Of a stretch of 64,000 nucleotides of DNA, positions 22,150 to 33,440 are shown piece by piece. This DNA is from Trichopria drosophilae (lineage: Eukaryota; Arthropoda; Insecta; Hymenoptera; Diapriidae): positions 59,535,501 to 59,599,500 of the forward strand of contig CM059584.1 in NCBI GenBank assembly GCA_030407085.1, written 5' to 3'. The notes under the pieces are model-generated. The model was not told the DNA's origin. It saw nothing but the letters and a program-made list of their open reading frames with translations, and ran no database searches. Position 1 is the stretch's first letter, and every line of letters starts with the position of its first letter. A program made the position numbers and the translations under genes.

Positions 22150-23313
22150 ACGACGTTTTTGAGAAATTCTGGATACACCATTTGAAAGACGTATCGTCGT
22201 CTTATCCAAGATTTCTATTGGCCGGGCATATTTCAAGACGTCGCCCAGTATGTCGTCCGGTGCCCCGACTGTCAACGGCAAAAAGTATCCCAGCAGGCCC
22301 CTGCCGGCATAATAAGAGAATGAGCGACCGAAAGTCCCTGGCGTCACGATCAGTTCGGACATTATGGGCCCCTTCCCCGCGAACAAGAAGCAGAATAACT
22401 TCATTGTCGTGTTTCAGGACACGTTCACGAAGTACATCGAAGAAAGCCCGTCTGTCGACGAAACCCCGATAATGACCGCGTTCGATAGCTTGGTCATAAA
22501 CCGGTGGGGGGCCCGAAGTACTTCCTGACCGATAATGCCAAGCAGTACGTCAATTAGTACATCGCTTCACACCTAAAACAGCTAGGTATTTTACATAACC
22601 CCATCCCCCCCTACCACGCACAAGCGAACCAAGTCGGGCGCACAAATAGTACGCTCAAGACGATGATGAGCACCTTCGTCTCTCACGATCATCGCGACTG
22701 GGATGTGCATCTCCCAGAACTTCCTTTCGCGATAAATTCAGCTGTGCAATCGTCTACAGAGATGACGCCAGCATTCCTGAATTTCGCCAGGAAGTCGGCC
22801 CATACCAGTAATTTAGGGAACGATCTTCCCCCTCCAACCCTCACTCTCCCAAAAAACACTACGTTTTGGCGCGATCGCATGATGCGCCTTCCACTCATTC
22901 ACGATTGGGTGCGCCGAAACCTGGAACGTGCATCAGCACGCCAGGGCGCGTATTATAACACCTCTCGAGGTTACCAAGTCGGTGACCTCGTCATGCGACG
23001 CATCCGCTTCTTATCGTCCGGTGCCCAGAACTTCGCTGCGAAGCTGGCCCTAAAATTTAGCGGACCCTATCGTATTGTAAAAGTTTTGTCGTCCGTGGTC
23101 TACGAACTCGAAGACCCGGAAAGTCGCCGAAACCCGCGTGCCCACGTAAAGGACATAACAAGATATTGCGACCCTGAACCCGAGCCAGTCTTCGCCGCCG
23201 CTTTCGATTCGACGAACGAGCTCGAGAACGATCTTCGAGAGCGTATCGTCCCCCGTCCGTCGCGCTCAGTACCGTGCGATCCGCAAGATCACGATACCCT
23301 CGGTATACCTTGA
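22150..23313 (+). pseudogene. Gypsy-type integrase remnant
   Basis: A broken plus-strand integrase can be followed across frames. The HHCC region appears around 22180-22280 (a RRLIQDFYWPG-like phrase and CPDCQRQK). Then come a degenerate start of the core (GPLP) and the late core phrase HAQANQVGRTNSTLK near 22620-22665. From 22663 a 216-codon open frame gives the C-terminal domain with GDLVMRR, KFSGPYRIVK and VYELEDP. Integrase would insert the cDNA copy into the genome. Several indels split the first half. No protease, RT or RNase H lies upstream, so only the 3' end of the element remains. Confidence 0.7.
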
Positions 23314-24046
23314 AAGCGAGGCCGGCTGTCGAAGGCCAAGCCACCAGTTAGTGAGGACGTCCGCGAAAACTCTCGGGAGTTGTCGTACCATGTTGTCCGG
23401 CACCGCTCATAGCGCGACGCCTGGAATTGCGACCGACATAAAAACGAAGACCGCACTGACACCTGTAGTCGGAATGCACAACATGTTGCATCCCGACCCA
23501 CTATCACCGTGTGGTAAGGAGATCCACTTTTCTTTACTAGGATTGCAAGTATTTTAAGAATAGGTTGTATAGAGTTTGCGGCCCAATAACTTCTAAGAAT
23601 CTTGAAGAGTCACTTTATTTTTATATTTTTTTTTGTGCCATGTATTTCCCTAAATTCACACCCCCTTGCGCCTAGACCTTTATTTTTCTATCTTTTGTTG
23701 TTTCGTAGAGTATTCCCTCCCTTACCCCTTTTCCAGCCTGATAAGCCGACGCAAAAGAACCTTTCCTCCAGACCCCATCCCCCTCGGGATTAAATCAATT
23801 GACGATCCGCATTCGCGAAACGATCCTAAATTCCAGCTATCTTTCTGACTTTCCTGAAAAAAGTACTCGGAAAACCGCCCGAAATGGAAAACTCGGATCC
23901 TAGCGTTCGTCGCCTCTTAAAAATAGAGATTATTGTGTTTGCGTTCGAAAATTTGCTGTGAGGGTCATATGACCCGAGAAATTGTGCCAAAAAACTGTAA
24001 TAAAGGAACTGTAAATACATGTGATCTATCGTAGCTTTAAGGATCA
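23314..24046. other. Non-coding DNA after the integrase remnant
   Basis: Probable 3' untranslated part of the gypsy remnant. No gene recognised. Confidence 0.35.
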
Positions 24047-25850
24047 TGTAGCGAAATTTGTAAGAACGGAGTGAGAATCACTTTCGGACAGCTTAGCCGC
24101 CCCCGTTATATGTCACCTTTGTAACACCTTCTCGAGAAAACTAGAATGTACCTAGTGTAATGTATCTTTTGCGATCCCTTGTGATCGTTTGCGATTTATT
24201 TTCTTTGCGATCTTTTGTAATGAAATTATTGAAATTATGATTCGTCGTGCACAGAGGTACTCGAGTCAGGCCCGGAGGTTTGTGACGAAACTCGTCACTG
24301 ATCTCACCCCCACCTTCTGTAAATTCCAAGTTTCCACCAGAAAAGAAATATTATTATTTGTGGTTAAGTGTGGCCAGGCAAGAGGCCGAAAGAAGATTAC
24401 TCGGACGCGGATAACAGAATATCCCGACGAAGCCGCGCAGTGGCAAGTGGGCAGGATTCGGAGATCATCCTGAATCGCCACGAATCGTAGAGCGTAATTA
24501 CCCTAATTATTTCCCCTATTCAAACATGTACATCCTCTCCTCTCCTCTCCCACCACCCGCCCGTCAACTGCAATTGTAGCGATTGAACGGAAAGTATCAA
24601 TTTCTCGAAGAAGCGTCCGCTCGTGTGAGAACTCTTCTCTCACGGCTTCGAAGCGCGAGCCTCACCCCCCCCCCCCCTTTTGGTCCTCATATATCACCAA
24701 GCTGTTGAATCAGTGCTCCGACGATCGTCGCCTCGACGTGCGAGAGCTCGTTTCCATTTCTCATCCCCATCATGGCGACTGCTCCGTTAGCCGTTCGCCT
24801 CGGTCGGGCGTGCATGCATCCATCGCACGTTCTCGACGCACGAGCCCTCTCCCCCGCTGGATTCTTCCATGCGGCGGCCCCGCCTCGACGGTCGTCACAG
24901 CCGCGACACGCAAGGACCCGATGCTCGTTTTCTTTTCCCCACCACGGCTACGCACTCGCCAGCCGTTCAAGTCGTTCGAACGACAACCGGACGTTCCATG
25001 CAGCGCGACCGCGCGCCTATGCCCCTTCTTTCGTTCGCCTGTAATTCGCAGGCCCCATTCTTCGTCAGTCTCACTCTCTGCCCCTCTTTGTGCGTACCCC
25101 TTTGCACGTACGGCAACTCTCGTTGTCTCCACCGCTTCATGCCCGATTTGACAATCGTCCCTCGGCAAAACTGAACGGCAGACCTTATGCCACATTCTCA
25201 GCTGGTTGCTGTCCCAACAGTACCAGTTTTCATAAAAAAAGAGAGACGATCTCCCGTCCGTCTCTTTCCAGGGCACGGAAATTTCCGCTGTGCCGCCTCG
25301 CCGCCCCGAGACGCTTAATACGTTGTATCTCTCCTCTCCCACACACAAGAGGGAACGTAAGCATCCCTCTCTGTGCTGTGATTCGAAATCTCCTTGCTTC
25401 CCCCCTCCATACAGCCGCCACATACCTTTATCCTATTAAACTTTTAATTGCTGTCCTTTTCCGTCTGCTTGCCTGTCACACCTTCTTTTCTTTTCCCTTT
25501 ATTTCTTTTCTCCCCTTCCCCCGATATTCTGCGATACGGACAAGCGGCAACACCGAGCTCGCGGCACGAATCTCGCGGATTTCGGCGAGAGCTCCGACAC
25601 ATTCGCCGTGAGTTCCTCTACCCAAGGGGTCGAAAACTTAAACGCGAGATAGAACAGTTTACGAGTGATAAAACAGTGCTACGCGAGTGGAGTCCGCCGT
25701 TCTGGAGTGAAGAGTAGACGGAACCGCCACTACCGGAAACCACCATTTCAATCACCACCTCATCCACCACCTCAGCCACCCAGGAAGCATCGTTAGCCGT
25801 CCCGAGTGGACCGTCACCTCGCTTCGTGTACAACGCCCGTAAGTACTGCC
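24047..25850 (+). repeat. Possible LTR/untranslated region of the gypsy remnant
   Basis: The segment follows the integrase remnant in the same orientation. A TG start at 24047 after a short purine stretch, a CATATATCACC string near 24688 that could be a TATA box, and a CT/GC-rich leader after it would fit an LTR followed by leader. No second LTR copy is present to prove it. Long overlapping frames on both strands (24705-25611) have Arg/Ser/Pro-rich products without motifs and look like chance. A 13-base C run lies at 24665-24677. Confidence 0.25.
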
Positions 25851-26454
25851 ACCGCGCTTACATTTTTTGTGGCCCTTCCGTTTCTTTTTTGTTCTCACAT
25901 CGTGAACCAGTCATGTATCAAGAAATTTTTCCTTCGCGTGATTTCAAGCTCACGCCTTTTGTCTTTCGATTTTCTGTTCCTCGCGGTCCCCACTTTTATG
26001 TACAGCCCTCTTTTTATTTGCGAAATACATTTCAGTTTCTGCGTAGAGATATTTGAGTATTCATTTTTTATAACCCCTTTTTCCATCCGAAAAACCAACG
26101 GTTATAATATATAATTACAAAAGAAAATAAATCATAAAATCACATATAAAGATTACAATATAGGAAATGTATGAACCATACAATTAAGAAAAGTGGCAAT
26201 TGAAATATCGATAAATAAATAACACGAGACAAACTTATAACAACATAACTAATTGCGCTAACCACATACGATTAACTTTGATTCGCGTAAAAACGTTTCA
26301 TTAAAAGTATGAATATGGTGGGATACATAATAAATTGCATACTATTTAGCGGGAGACTATTATAAATTTTCGATGTAAAGTAGGAGAAAGAGTTATTAAA
26401 TTTAATAGAAAAAGTTTTCGGGATACAATGCGTGCATGCTATAGCAGCTTTATA
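25851..26454. other. AT-rich DNA; 3' region of the Jockey/CR1-like relic
   Basis: No gene. The part above about 26105 probably is the 3' untranslated region of the minus-strand relic that follows. Confidence 0.35.
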
Positions 26455-28070
26455 CTACAAGGCATTTCTACCAAGCATTTTTAATTTTGCAAATAAATAT
26501 TCAGGAATTTTGTATTTAAATAACGTACATACCAAGGATAATATTGTAATGTTCATTCGTTCATGGATTTTACGCCAGCCAGAATCTAGAAATGATGGAG
26601 AGATGTGATCGAATTTCCGTACGCAGTAGACAAAACGCATACTTGCATTTTGCACTGCTTGCACCCTTGTCCAATCCATATTTGTAATACAAGGACCATA
26701 TACTGATATATAATATAGCAGGTTTGGTATTACAAGCGACTCGCATAATCGTAGTTTCGTTTCAACGTTCAAATCTCTCCGAAGAGGGTAAAGTTTTATA
26801 AGTGGATAGTATGCAAGTGCCACTTTCTTAGAGATGTGCAATGAAAATCGCCAATCTTTATCAATATATAGTCCCAGACTCTTTGCTACGTCTACAATCG
26901 GAATGGTATTCCCTTTAATAGAAATATTTAATACAGAAATATCAACCCTACTACGCAGGTTACTACTACCCACTAGCAAAAAAAAATCTGCGATTTACTC
27001 GGATTAATAATTCACGCATTATCATCTGCCCATTTTACAATATTAAATAAATCTAGGTTAAATAAACTAATTATATAGGATACCCTTTTCCGGTCCAATG
27101 CCATTAAAAGCTGAGTGTCATCCGCGTACGTTCCTACTTTTGCATTCCGACAGCAGTCATAAATGTCAGAGGTAAAAATAATAAAAAATAGCGCCCTTCA
27201 TTTAGCTCCCTGAGGGTCTCCACTAGCGAGAGTTCTTTCAGAAGAGCTAAACATCCTGTTACCGGTATCAACAATAGTAGATTGGAATCTCTTAGTTATA
27301 AACGATTTAATGAGTTTAAAAGAATGTTCACTGAAGCCGTAGAAATGCAATTTAGCTATTAAAAGTTCGTGATTTATTGTGTCGAATGCTTTTGTTAAAT
27401 CAAGCAAATGAATGAGGGACAGTAGCTTCTTGTCTGAGTTAGTCAGAACATTCTCAGCGACCTCCAGAAGAGGAGTTTCACATCGAAATAGACGTCAAAA
27501 TCCAGATTGAGAAATAGGAAAAACATTGAGCTCATTGCAGTGATGCATTATTTGTACGTAGCAAACTTCTTCAAATATCTTTAAAAAAGTGGAAGGTGGC
27601 TTATTGGTCGTAAATCTAATTTTCCAAATAATCGGATATTCGCCTGATACAGCAATAAATTTAATTATATGAAGAATTTCTGGCAGACAATGCTTATATA
27701 TAAATAAAAATATTTCGCTTGATATTCCGTCAGAGCCAGCTCCTGTTCAATTAATTTTGACAACGATATTAGAAAGCTTCCTTAAATTAATTTTAGTAAA
27801 AGAGAATAAATAATCTTCAGGAATTTTTTCCGAGCAGGAAGTTACAAAATAACTACTTAATTCCCTACTAGGTGTAATTTTTGGGCAATTTACAAAATAG
27901 TCATTGATTAAATGTGGATCGTTCAGTGTAGGAGGCAGCTCTGCAGATCCCGATTCATGTCTATCAAGATGCTTTATCGGCGACCAGAACTTCTTTTGTA
28001 ACTTTAAATTTATTTGACAGAAAAACGCCTTACGTTCACTTCTTATTGCAGCTGTAGTGAAATGACGCAA
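26455..28070 (-). pseudogene. Jockey/CR1-like non-LTR retrotransposon RT, broken
   Basis: Three minus-strand blocks run in order. 27747-28070 is the linker before RT. 27198-27407 is the RT with DLTKAFDTINHELL (first catalytic Asp) and GDPQG (the motif before the YADD box). 26455-26979 is the RT thumb, with VAKSLGLYID, HI-x-KKVA and VQNASMRF, phrases typical of the Jockey/CR1 branch. The catalytic YADD block between 26980 and 27197 is disrupted by stops. The endonuclease domain is absent upstream. The RT would copy element RNA at the nicked target. The relic ends against the 5'-truncated R4 copy at about 28230. Confidence 0.7.
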
Positions 28071-28230
28071 AAATTATATGGATTCGTAAAATGCAGTTCT
28101 GAGAAACTTTGTTGCAGGCGTTTTTTCGGTAATGTATACTTTCTAGTAAATTATATTAAATGGCGCAATTCTACCCAATTCTGGATCTAGAGATTATGAG
28201 GCACGGGGCTATATTCGAAATTGAGCCCCA

Positions 28231-29965
28231 GGAAGGTCAGGCTCCCATAACAACGATATGGAGCTCGTCAACGGAAATGTCATCCGCCACCTTAGCGCCG
28301 AAGAAGCCTACACATACCTGGGCGTACCTCAAAGGCATGTCCAGGATGTGCAGGCTGCTAAAACCACCATCATTAAGAAATACCGGCGCATTCTCCGTCA
28401 GATCTGGTCATCAGAATTGACCGGGAGAAATAAGGTGGCAGCCACGAATATGTTGGCCGTATCACCAGTGCTCTATTCTTTTGGAGCACTGAAGTGGAAC
28501 GTTGACGAGCTAAGGGATCTTGACCGAAGCACACGGAAGATGATTTGTATGCAACGCAGTTTGCATCCAAGATCTTCCGTGGAACGACTGTATTTGCCCC
28601 GAAATATGGGAGGTCGTGGCCTTTTAAGCCTGGAGTGTATGCATGACCGATTGGTCCTCGAAACAGCTTGCGACGTGATTAATCGAACGGAGGATCCCCT
28701 GATGATGCTAGTACATCAGCATGAAATTCAGGGGAAGGGGGCGTTTTTGTACAACGCGGCGGAACGAGCGGCGCGAAACCTCGGTCTGGTTTTCAACGTG
28801 GGACGTAGTGGTGCACAGGAAGCAGAATCAGTCATCAATCTGTGCCCAGTGCGTCTTAGGGCTAACATACGGAAGGAACAACTCCGTATGTTGGAGGGAA
28901 GGCATATCGACAAGCCGTTGCACGGACAATTCTTTCGAAATGTCCAACAACTTGGCTTGTCGGCAGAGATGACCTTCTCCTTCTTAAGATCAGCCGGCTT
29001 GAAATCCGAGACCGAGGGTTTTATCTTCGCATGCCAGGATGGGGTCATCAATACCTTAGCGTATCGCCAGAACATCTTACACCAGGCGGTGCAGAGTACG
29101 CTTTGTAGATTGTGTAGATGTCATGCTGAGACACTCATGCATCTTTTGGCAGCATGCCCAATGTATGCAGTTTCAGCATACATCGAACGTCACAATGCGG
29201 CTCTTCGAGTGCTGTATTACCATCTTCGCAGCACTTATGGTATTGATGCAACCCCAGTTTTGCCAGACGTCCCCACTGATATTGAATCCGTTGTCGGGAA
29301 TGAGTCGTGCCGAATATACTGGAATTACTCATTCCCGACGAGCAGGCAAATATCAGCCAATAAGCCTGACATCGTCCTTGTTGACTTCGATGACAAATCC
29401 ATCTTCGTCATCGAGTTTTCTGCACCAGCAGAGACAAATATAGTCAGCAAAGAGGACGAAAAACGGATGAAATATCAGGAACTCCTGTTCGAGATTCGCA
29501 AGCTGTATCGAGGGTTCAAAATCAAGCTCGTCGTGCTGATAATTGGAGTGCTGGGAGGAATGAGACCAACTTTCCTCCAAAACATCAGAAGCATTCCGGC
29601 CTGTCGAGAACATGCAAATTCCATCGCAGGCCGAATGCAGAAAGCAGTGCTGCTGGGATCTCTCCGTCTACTGAGATCACACGAGATCCTGTAACCACTA
29701 ACCCAATGGTAGAGTGAGTGGTTACAGTTGCAAACGAAATGGCCCGGTGCAGTCTGCAGCGGAGGAGATGGATATCGGAGCCACTTTTCTGCTGCAGACT
29801 GCACACGTGGATTCTGGAGGGCCAAGGAAGGTTAGGGTTTTAGTCGGTAAACCTTACCGTTAACATCAAAGATGAGGGAGTCCGACACACGGGGGGTTAC
29901 ACAACATCTTCAACCCCCTATGGTGCCTAATGCATTTCCCCCCCCGTCAAAAAAAAAAAAAAAAA
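28231..29965 (+). mobile_element. R4/Dong-type retrotransposon, copy 1 (5'-truncated)
   Basis: From 28231 to the stop at 29692-29694 this copy matches 31692-33156 with about 25 differences in 1,437 bases (about 98 percent, counted by eye). It starts abruptly inside the RT thumb, as usual for a 5'-truncated non-LTR insertion. The 3' untranslated region (29695-29948) is related to that of copy 2 but much less similar (about 85 percent). It ends in a 17-base A run (29949-29965). Copy 2 begins immediately after the A run in the same orientation. Confidence 0.85.
28258..29694 (+). pseudogene. R4/Dong-type Pol, C-terminal 478 codons
   Basis: The frame covers the RT thumb, the C-terminal zinc knuckle C-R-L-C...H-L-L-A-A-C, and the restriction-like endonuclease block (KPDIVLVDFDD...FVIEF). 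It is uninterrupted from 28258, the first in-frame ATG, but that ATG is internal to the original protein. The RT palm is missing, so it cannot be a working polymerase. About 11 amino acids differ from copy 2, including G-to-R in VPQGHV and Y-to-D in LPYVP. Confidence 0.85.
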
Positions 29966-29999
29966 TAATACGAAACGGGTGTCCCGGGACAACGACCTT

Positions 30000-30687
30000 T
30001 ACGTTCCCGTGGACGATTTCAGTGGACGGAGGATCTCAGGCAAGATCTAATGCGCTGCTACGAGGAGAGCTGTCCGCAACAGAGAGGCTACATGGCGCGA
30101 ATGTACAGTCGGTTTGCAGTAATGTATCCCGAACTGGCAGATCGCTTTTATCAACATCAACTGAGAGATTATGTGGCCTATCTGAGGCAGATAGGTTTCG
30201 TTGTTCCCAGCTGTCAACCGGTACCGGATGTGCGGGCAATAACAACTGAGCCCGTACGCGGTGCTGAGAGAGATGCTCCACATTATGAAAGCACGACACT
30301 CGTGTTTAGGCAAAATTTGACAACAAAAGTTTTGCGTAAACAACGAGAATTAGACAGAGCAAATAGCCTACTTCTGGATGCTCTTCCAGATGACTGCGAC
30401 CTGTGGCAAGTCAATTGTGCCGTTTACGAGGCTGCAAGTTATCTGGTGACTCTGCGAAATGCCGTCTGAGATACTATCACACACTTAACGAGTTGAAGTT
30501 GCTCAACATCAAGCAACGTTTGGCGGATAAAATTCGGCTTTTGGCGGATGCCAAAAAGAGGCTGCAAAAACGGGAGGATGGAATTCGGCAAAATGCAATA
30601 TTTTGGACGAATCCTTCCAACATTTTCAAACATCGTATTGCAGCCTCAAGCGAGTTTCCGTCGATGGCCGCAGTTGAGGAATTCTAG
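30000..30687 (+). pseudogene. N-terminal part of R4/Dong-type Pol (frameshifted, one stop)
   Basis: The frame at 30050-30469 gives a region with a WTEDLRQDLMRCY-like start (reading from about 30020) and RGYMARMYSRF, which resembles the Myb-like or helical DNA-binding N terminus of R4-group proteins. Around 30463-30470 it must shift frame to continue as RYYHTLNELKLLNIKQRLADKIR (30403-30687 frame). A TAG at 30685-30687 then interrupts the same frame as the 800-codon ORF. One frameshift and one stop therefore separate the N terminus from the RT. Confidence 0.7.
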
Positions 30688-30753
30688 GAGAGCATCTACG
30701 AGAAAACATCTAGGCTTAATGCAGATACTCCAGGTATTGAAATCTTCACCGAG

Positions 30754-33156
30754 TTGTGCGACGAAGTCACACAACAAAGTGAAGATTGCGCACCCGTCAG
30801 TGCATTAGAGGTGAAAAATGCCATCGCAGGAGCGCGGAATTTCTCCTCGCCGGACTGGGATGGAATTTACAACTATTGGTGGAAGAAGTTCACTTCTGTC
30901 CATCAACACCTAGCCCGAATATTCACCTCTTATATAAATGGAGACCAACCCATTCCGCACTGGCTGGTCGAGGGCCGAACGACACTGATCCCAAAATCGG
31001 GAGACTTGTCCGATCCGAAAAACCATAGACCGATCACGTGTCTCAATACCTTATACAAATTGTTCACTAACATCTTGAACGAACGTATTGAGAAATCCGT
31101 GAAACCGGTGTGGCAACGGATAATAGAACAACGAGGCTGCAAAATCGGTGTATCAGGCTGCAAGGGTAACTTGCTTATCGACAGGGATGTTTGTCAGGAC
31201 GCAGTCCAGTACAAGCGTAACCTGTCGATAGCCTGGCTGGATTACATGAAGGCGTATGACTCAACATCGCACGAGCTTTTAAGCTTGTTGCTCAAACGCC
31301 TCCATGTCCACCCAAACGTAGTGAGAATTGTAGAAGACCTGATGCCTCTTTGGAAAACACGCTTTGTCATGACATCGGGCAAGCGTCGAACCATGTCTAG
31401 ACTGGTTCAATTCCAAAGAGGTGTCTATCAGGGAGATTCTCTGAGTCCTCTGCTATTCTACATCTCACTATTGCCTCTATCCGTTGCTCTCCAGAAATCT
31501 CAAGGGTACATGTGTGGACCGCCTGGTGAACGTGTACATAAGATCACCCATCTTTTTTATATGGACGATCTTAAATTATACGCATCAGGCGAGGACCAAT
31601 TACATCGATCTCTAAACATCGCCCTCACGTTCTCGAGAGATATCGGCATGGAATTCGGATTGGACAAGTGTGCAGTCGTTCATTTGCACAGAGGAAGGTC
31701 AGGCTCCCATAACAACGATATGGAGCTCGTCGACGGAAATGTCATCCGCCACCTTAGCGCCGAAGAAGCCTACACATACCTGGGCGTACCTCAAGGGCAT
31801 GTCCAGGATGTGCAGGCTGCCAAAACCATCATCACTAAGAAATACCGGCGCATTCTCCGTCAGATCTGGTCATCAGAATTGACCGGGAGATATAAGGTGG
31901 CAGCCACGAATATGTTGGCCGTATCACCAGTGCTCTATTCATTTGGAGCACTAAAGTGGAACGTTGACGAGCTAAGGGATCTTGACCGAAGCACACGGAA
32001 GATGATTTGTATGCAACGCAGTTTGCATCCAAGATCTTCCGTGGAACGACTGTATTTGCCCCGAAATATGGGAGGTCGTGGCCTTTTAAGCCTGGAATAT
32101 ATGCATGACCGATTGGTCCTCGAGACAGCTTGCGACGTGATTAATCGAACAGAGGATCCCCTGATGATGCTAGTTCATCAGCATGAAATTCAGGGGAAGG
32201 GGGCGTTTTTGTACAACGCGGCGGAACGAGCGGCGCGAAACCTCGGTCTGGTTTTCAACGTGGGACGTAGTGGTGCACAGGAAGCAGAATCAGTCATCAA
32301 TCTGTGCCCAGTGCGTCTTAGGGCTAACATACGGAAGGAACAACTCCGTATGTTGGAGGGAAGGCATATCGACAAGCCGTTGCACGGACAATTCTTTCGA
32401 AATGCCCAACAACTTGGCTTGTCGGCAGAGATGACCTTCTCCTTCTTAAGATCAGCCGGCTTGAAATCCGAGACCGAGGGTTTTATCTTCGCATGCCAGG
32501 ATGGGGTCATCAATACCTTAGCGTATCGCCAGAACATCTTACACCAGGCGGTACAGAGTACGCTTTGTAGATTGTGTAGATGTCATGCTGAGACACTCAT
32601 GCATCTTTTGGCAGCATGCCCAATGTATGCAGTTTCAGCATACATCGAACGTCACAATGCGGCTCTTCGAGTGCTGTATTACCATCTTCGCAGCACTTAT
32701 GGTATTGATGCAACCCCAGTTTTGCCGTACGTCCCCACTGATATTGAATCCGTAGTCGGGAATGAGTCCTGCCGAATATACTGGAATTACTCATTCCCGA
32801 CGAGCAGGCAAATATCAGCCAATAAGCCTGACATCGTCCTTGTTGACTTCGATGACAAATCCATCTTCGTCATCGAGTTTTCTGCACCAGCAGAGACAAA
32901 TATAGTCAGCAAAGAGGACGAAAAACGGATGAAATATCAGGAACTCCTGTTCGAGATTCGCAAGCTGTATCGAGGGTTCAAAATCAAGCTCGTCGTGCTG
33001 ATAATTGGAGTGTTGGGAGGAATGAGACCAACTTTCCTCCAAAACATCAAAAGCATTCCGGCCTGTCAAGAACATGCAAATTCCATCGCAGGCCGAATGC
33101 AGAAAGCAGTGCTGCTGGGATCTCTCCGTCTACCGAGGTCACACGAGATCCTGTAA
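30754..33156 (+). CDS. R4/Dong-type Pol: reverse transcriptase plus restriction-like endonuclease
   Basis: 800 codons, open throughout. The RT lies at about residues 30-300: IPKSG at 80-83, motif A LDYMKAYD at 162-169, motif B QGDSLSPLLF at 226-235, and catalytic FYMDD at 268-272. A thumb region follows. A CCHC knuckle uses C605, C608, H617 and C622. The restriction-like endonuclease has PD at 692-693 and E708 within FVIEF, fitting the PD-x-E/D core of R2/R4 enzymes. The protein would nick the target and prime cDNA synthesis from it. All RT and nuclease residues seem intact, but the real start is upstream, beyond a stop (30685) and a frameshift, so the listed ATG is only the first in frame. 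Confidence 0.85.
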   Translation: MCDEVTQQSEDCAPVSALEVKNAIAGARNFSSPDWDGIYNYWWKKFTSVHQHLARIFTSYINGDQPIPHWLVEGRTTLIPKSGDLSDPKNHRPITCLNTLYKLFTNILNERIEKSVKPVWQRIIEQRGCKIGVSGCKGNLLIDRDVCQDAVQYKRNLSIAWLDYMKAYDSTSHELLSLLLKRLHVHPNVVRIVEDLMPLWKTRFVMTSGKRRTMSRLVQFQRGVYQGDSLSPLLFYISLLPLSVALQKSQGYMCGPPGERVHKITHLFYMDDLKLYASGEDQLHRSLNIALTFSRDIGMEFGLDKCAVVHLHRGRSGSHNNDMELVDGNVIRHLSAEEAYTYLGVPQGHVQDVQAAKTIITKKYRRILRQIWSSELTGRYKVAATNMLAVSPVLYSFGALKWNVDELRDLDRSTRKMICMQRSLHPRSSVERLYLPRNMGGRGLLSLEYMHDRLVLETACDVINRTEDPLMMLVHQHEIQGKGAFLYNAAERAARNLGLVFNVGRSGAQEAESVINLCPVRLRANIRKEQLRMLEGRHIDKPLHGQFFRNAQQLGLSAEMTFSFLRSAGLKSETEGFIFACQDGVINTLAYRQNILHQAVQSTLCRLCRCHAETLMHLLAACPMYAVSAYIERHNAALRVLYYHLRSTYGIDATPVLPYVPTDIESVVGNESCRIYWNYSFPTSRQISANKPDIVLVDFDDKSIFVIEFSAPAETNIVSKEDEKRMKYQELLFEIRKLYRGFKIKLVVLIIGVLGGMRPTFLQNIKSIPACQEHANSIAGRMQKAVLLGSLRLPRSHEIL

Positions 33157-33409
33157 CCACTTACCCGATGGTAGAGGGAATGGTTGCAGTTACCATCGAC
33201 ATGGCCCGGTGCAGTCGGCAGCGGATGGGAATGGATATCGGAGCCACTTTTCTGCTGCAGACTGCACAAGTGGATTCTGTAGGGCCAAGGGAGGTCAGGG
33301 TTTTAGTTGGAAAACCTTGCCCAGAACACCGTGGGCAAGGGAGTCCCGCACACGGGTGGTTAACCAACATCTGCATCCCCCTATGGTGCCTAACATATTT
33401 ACCCCCTCC

Positions 33410-33440
<31 letters not shown>

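Larger units (their letters stand above)
29966..33440 (+). mobile_element. R4/Dong-type retrotransposon, copy 2 (near full length)
   Basis: This copy starts right after the A tail of copy 1 and ends in a 29-base A run (33412-33440). It contains an N-terminal coding region with a frameshift and a stop, an 800-codon open frame with RT, zinc knuckle and restriction-like endonuclease, and a 255-base 3' untranslated region. This single-ORF architecture, without an APE endonuclease, is that of the R2/R4 group. R4 relatives are known to be site-selective (R4 in rDNA, Dong in TAA repeats); a preferred target is not obvious here. Confidence 0.8.

Noticed and set aside
24705..25611. Several long overlapping frames on both strands, up to 217 codons
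   Set aside because: They overlap in multiple frames, are Arg/Ser/Pro-rich, and show no domain. GC-rich DNA with few stops explains them.
32183..32434. Plus-strand frame of 83 codons repeated at 28721-28972
   Set aside because: A shifted frame within the R4 Pol; its repetition only reflects the two element copies.
28373..33075. Minus-strand frames inside both R4 copies
   Set aside because: They are mirror frames of the R4 coding region and repeat in both copies only because the coding strand is conserved.
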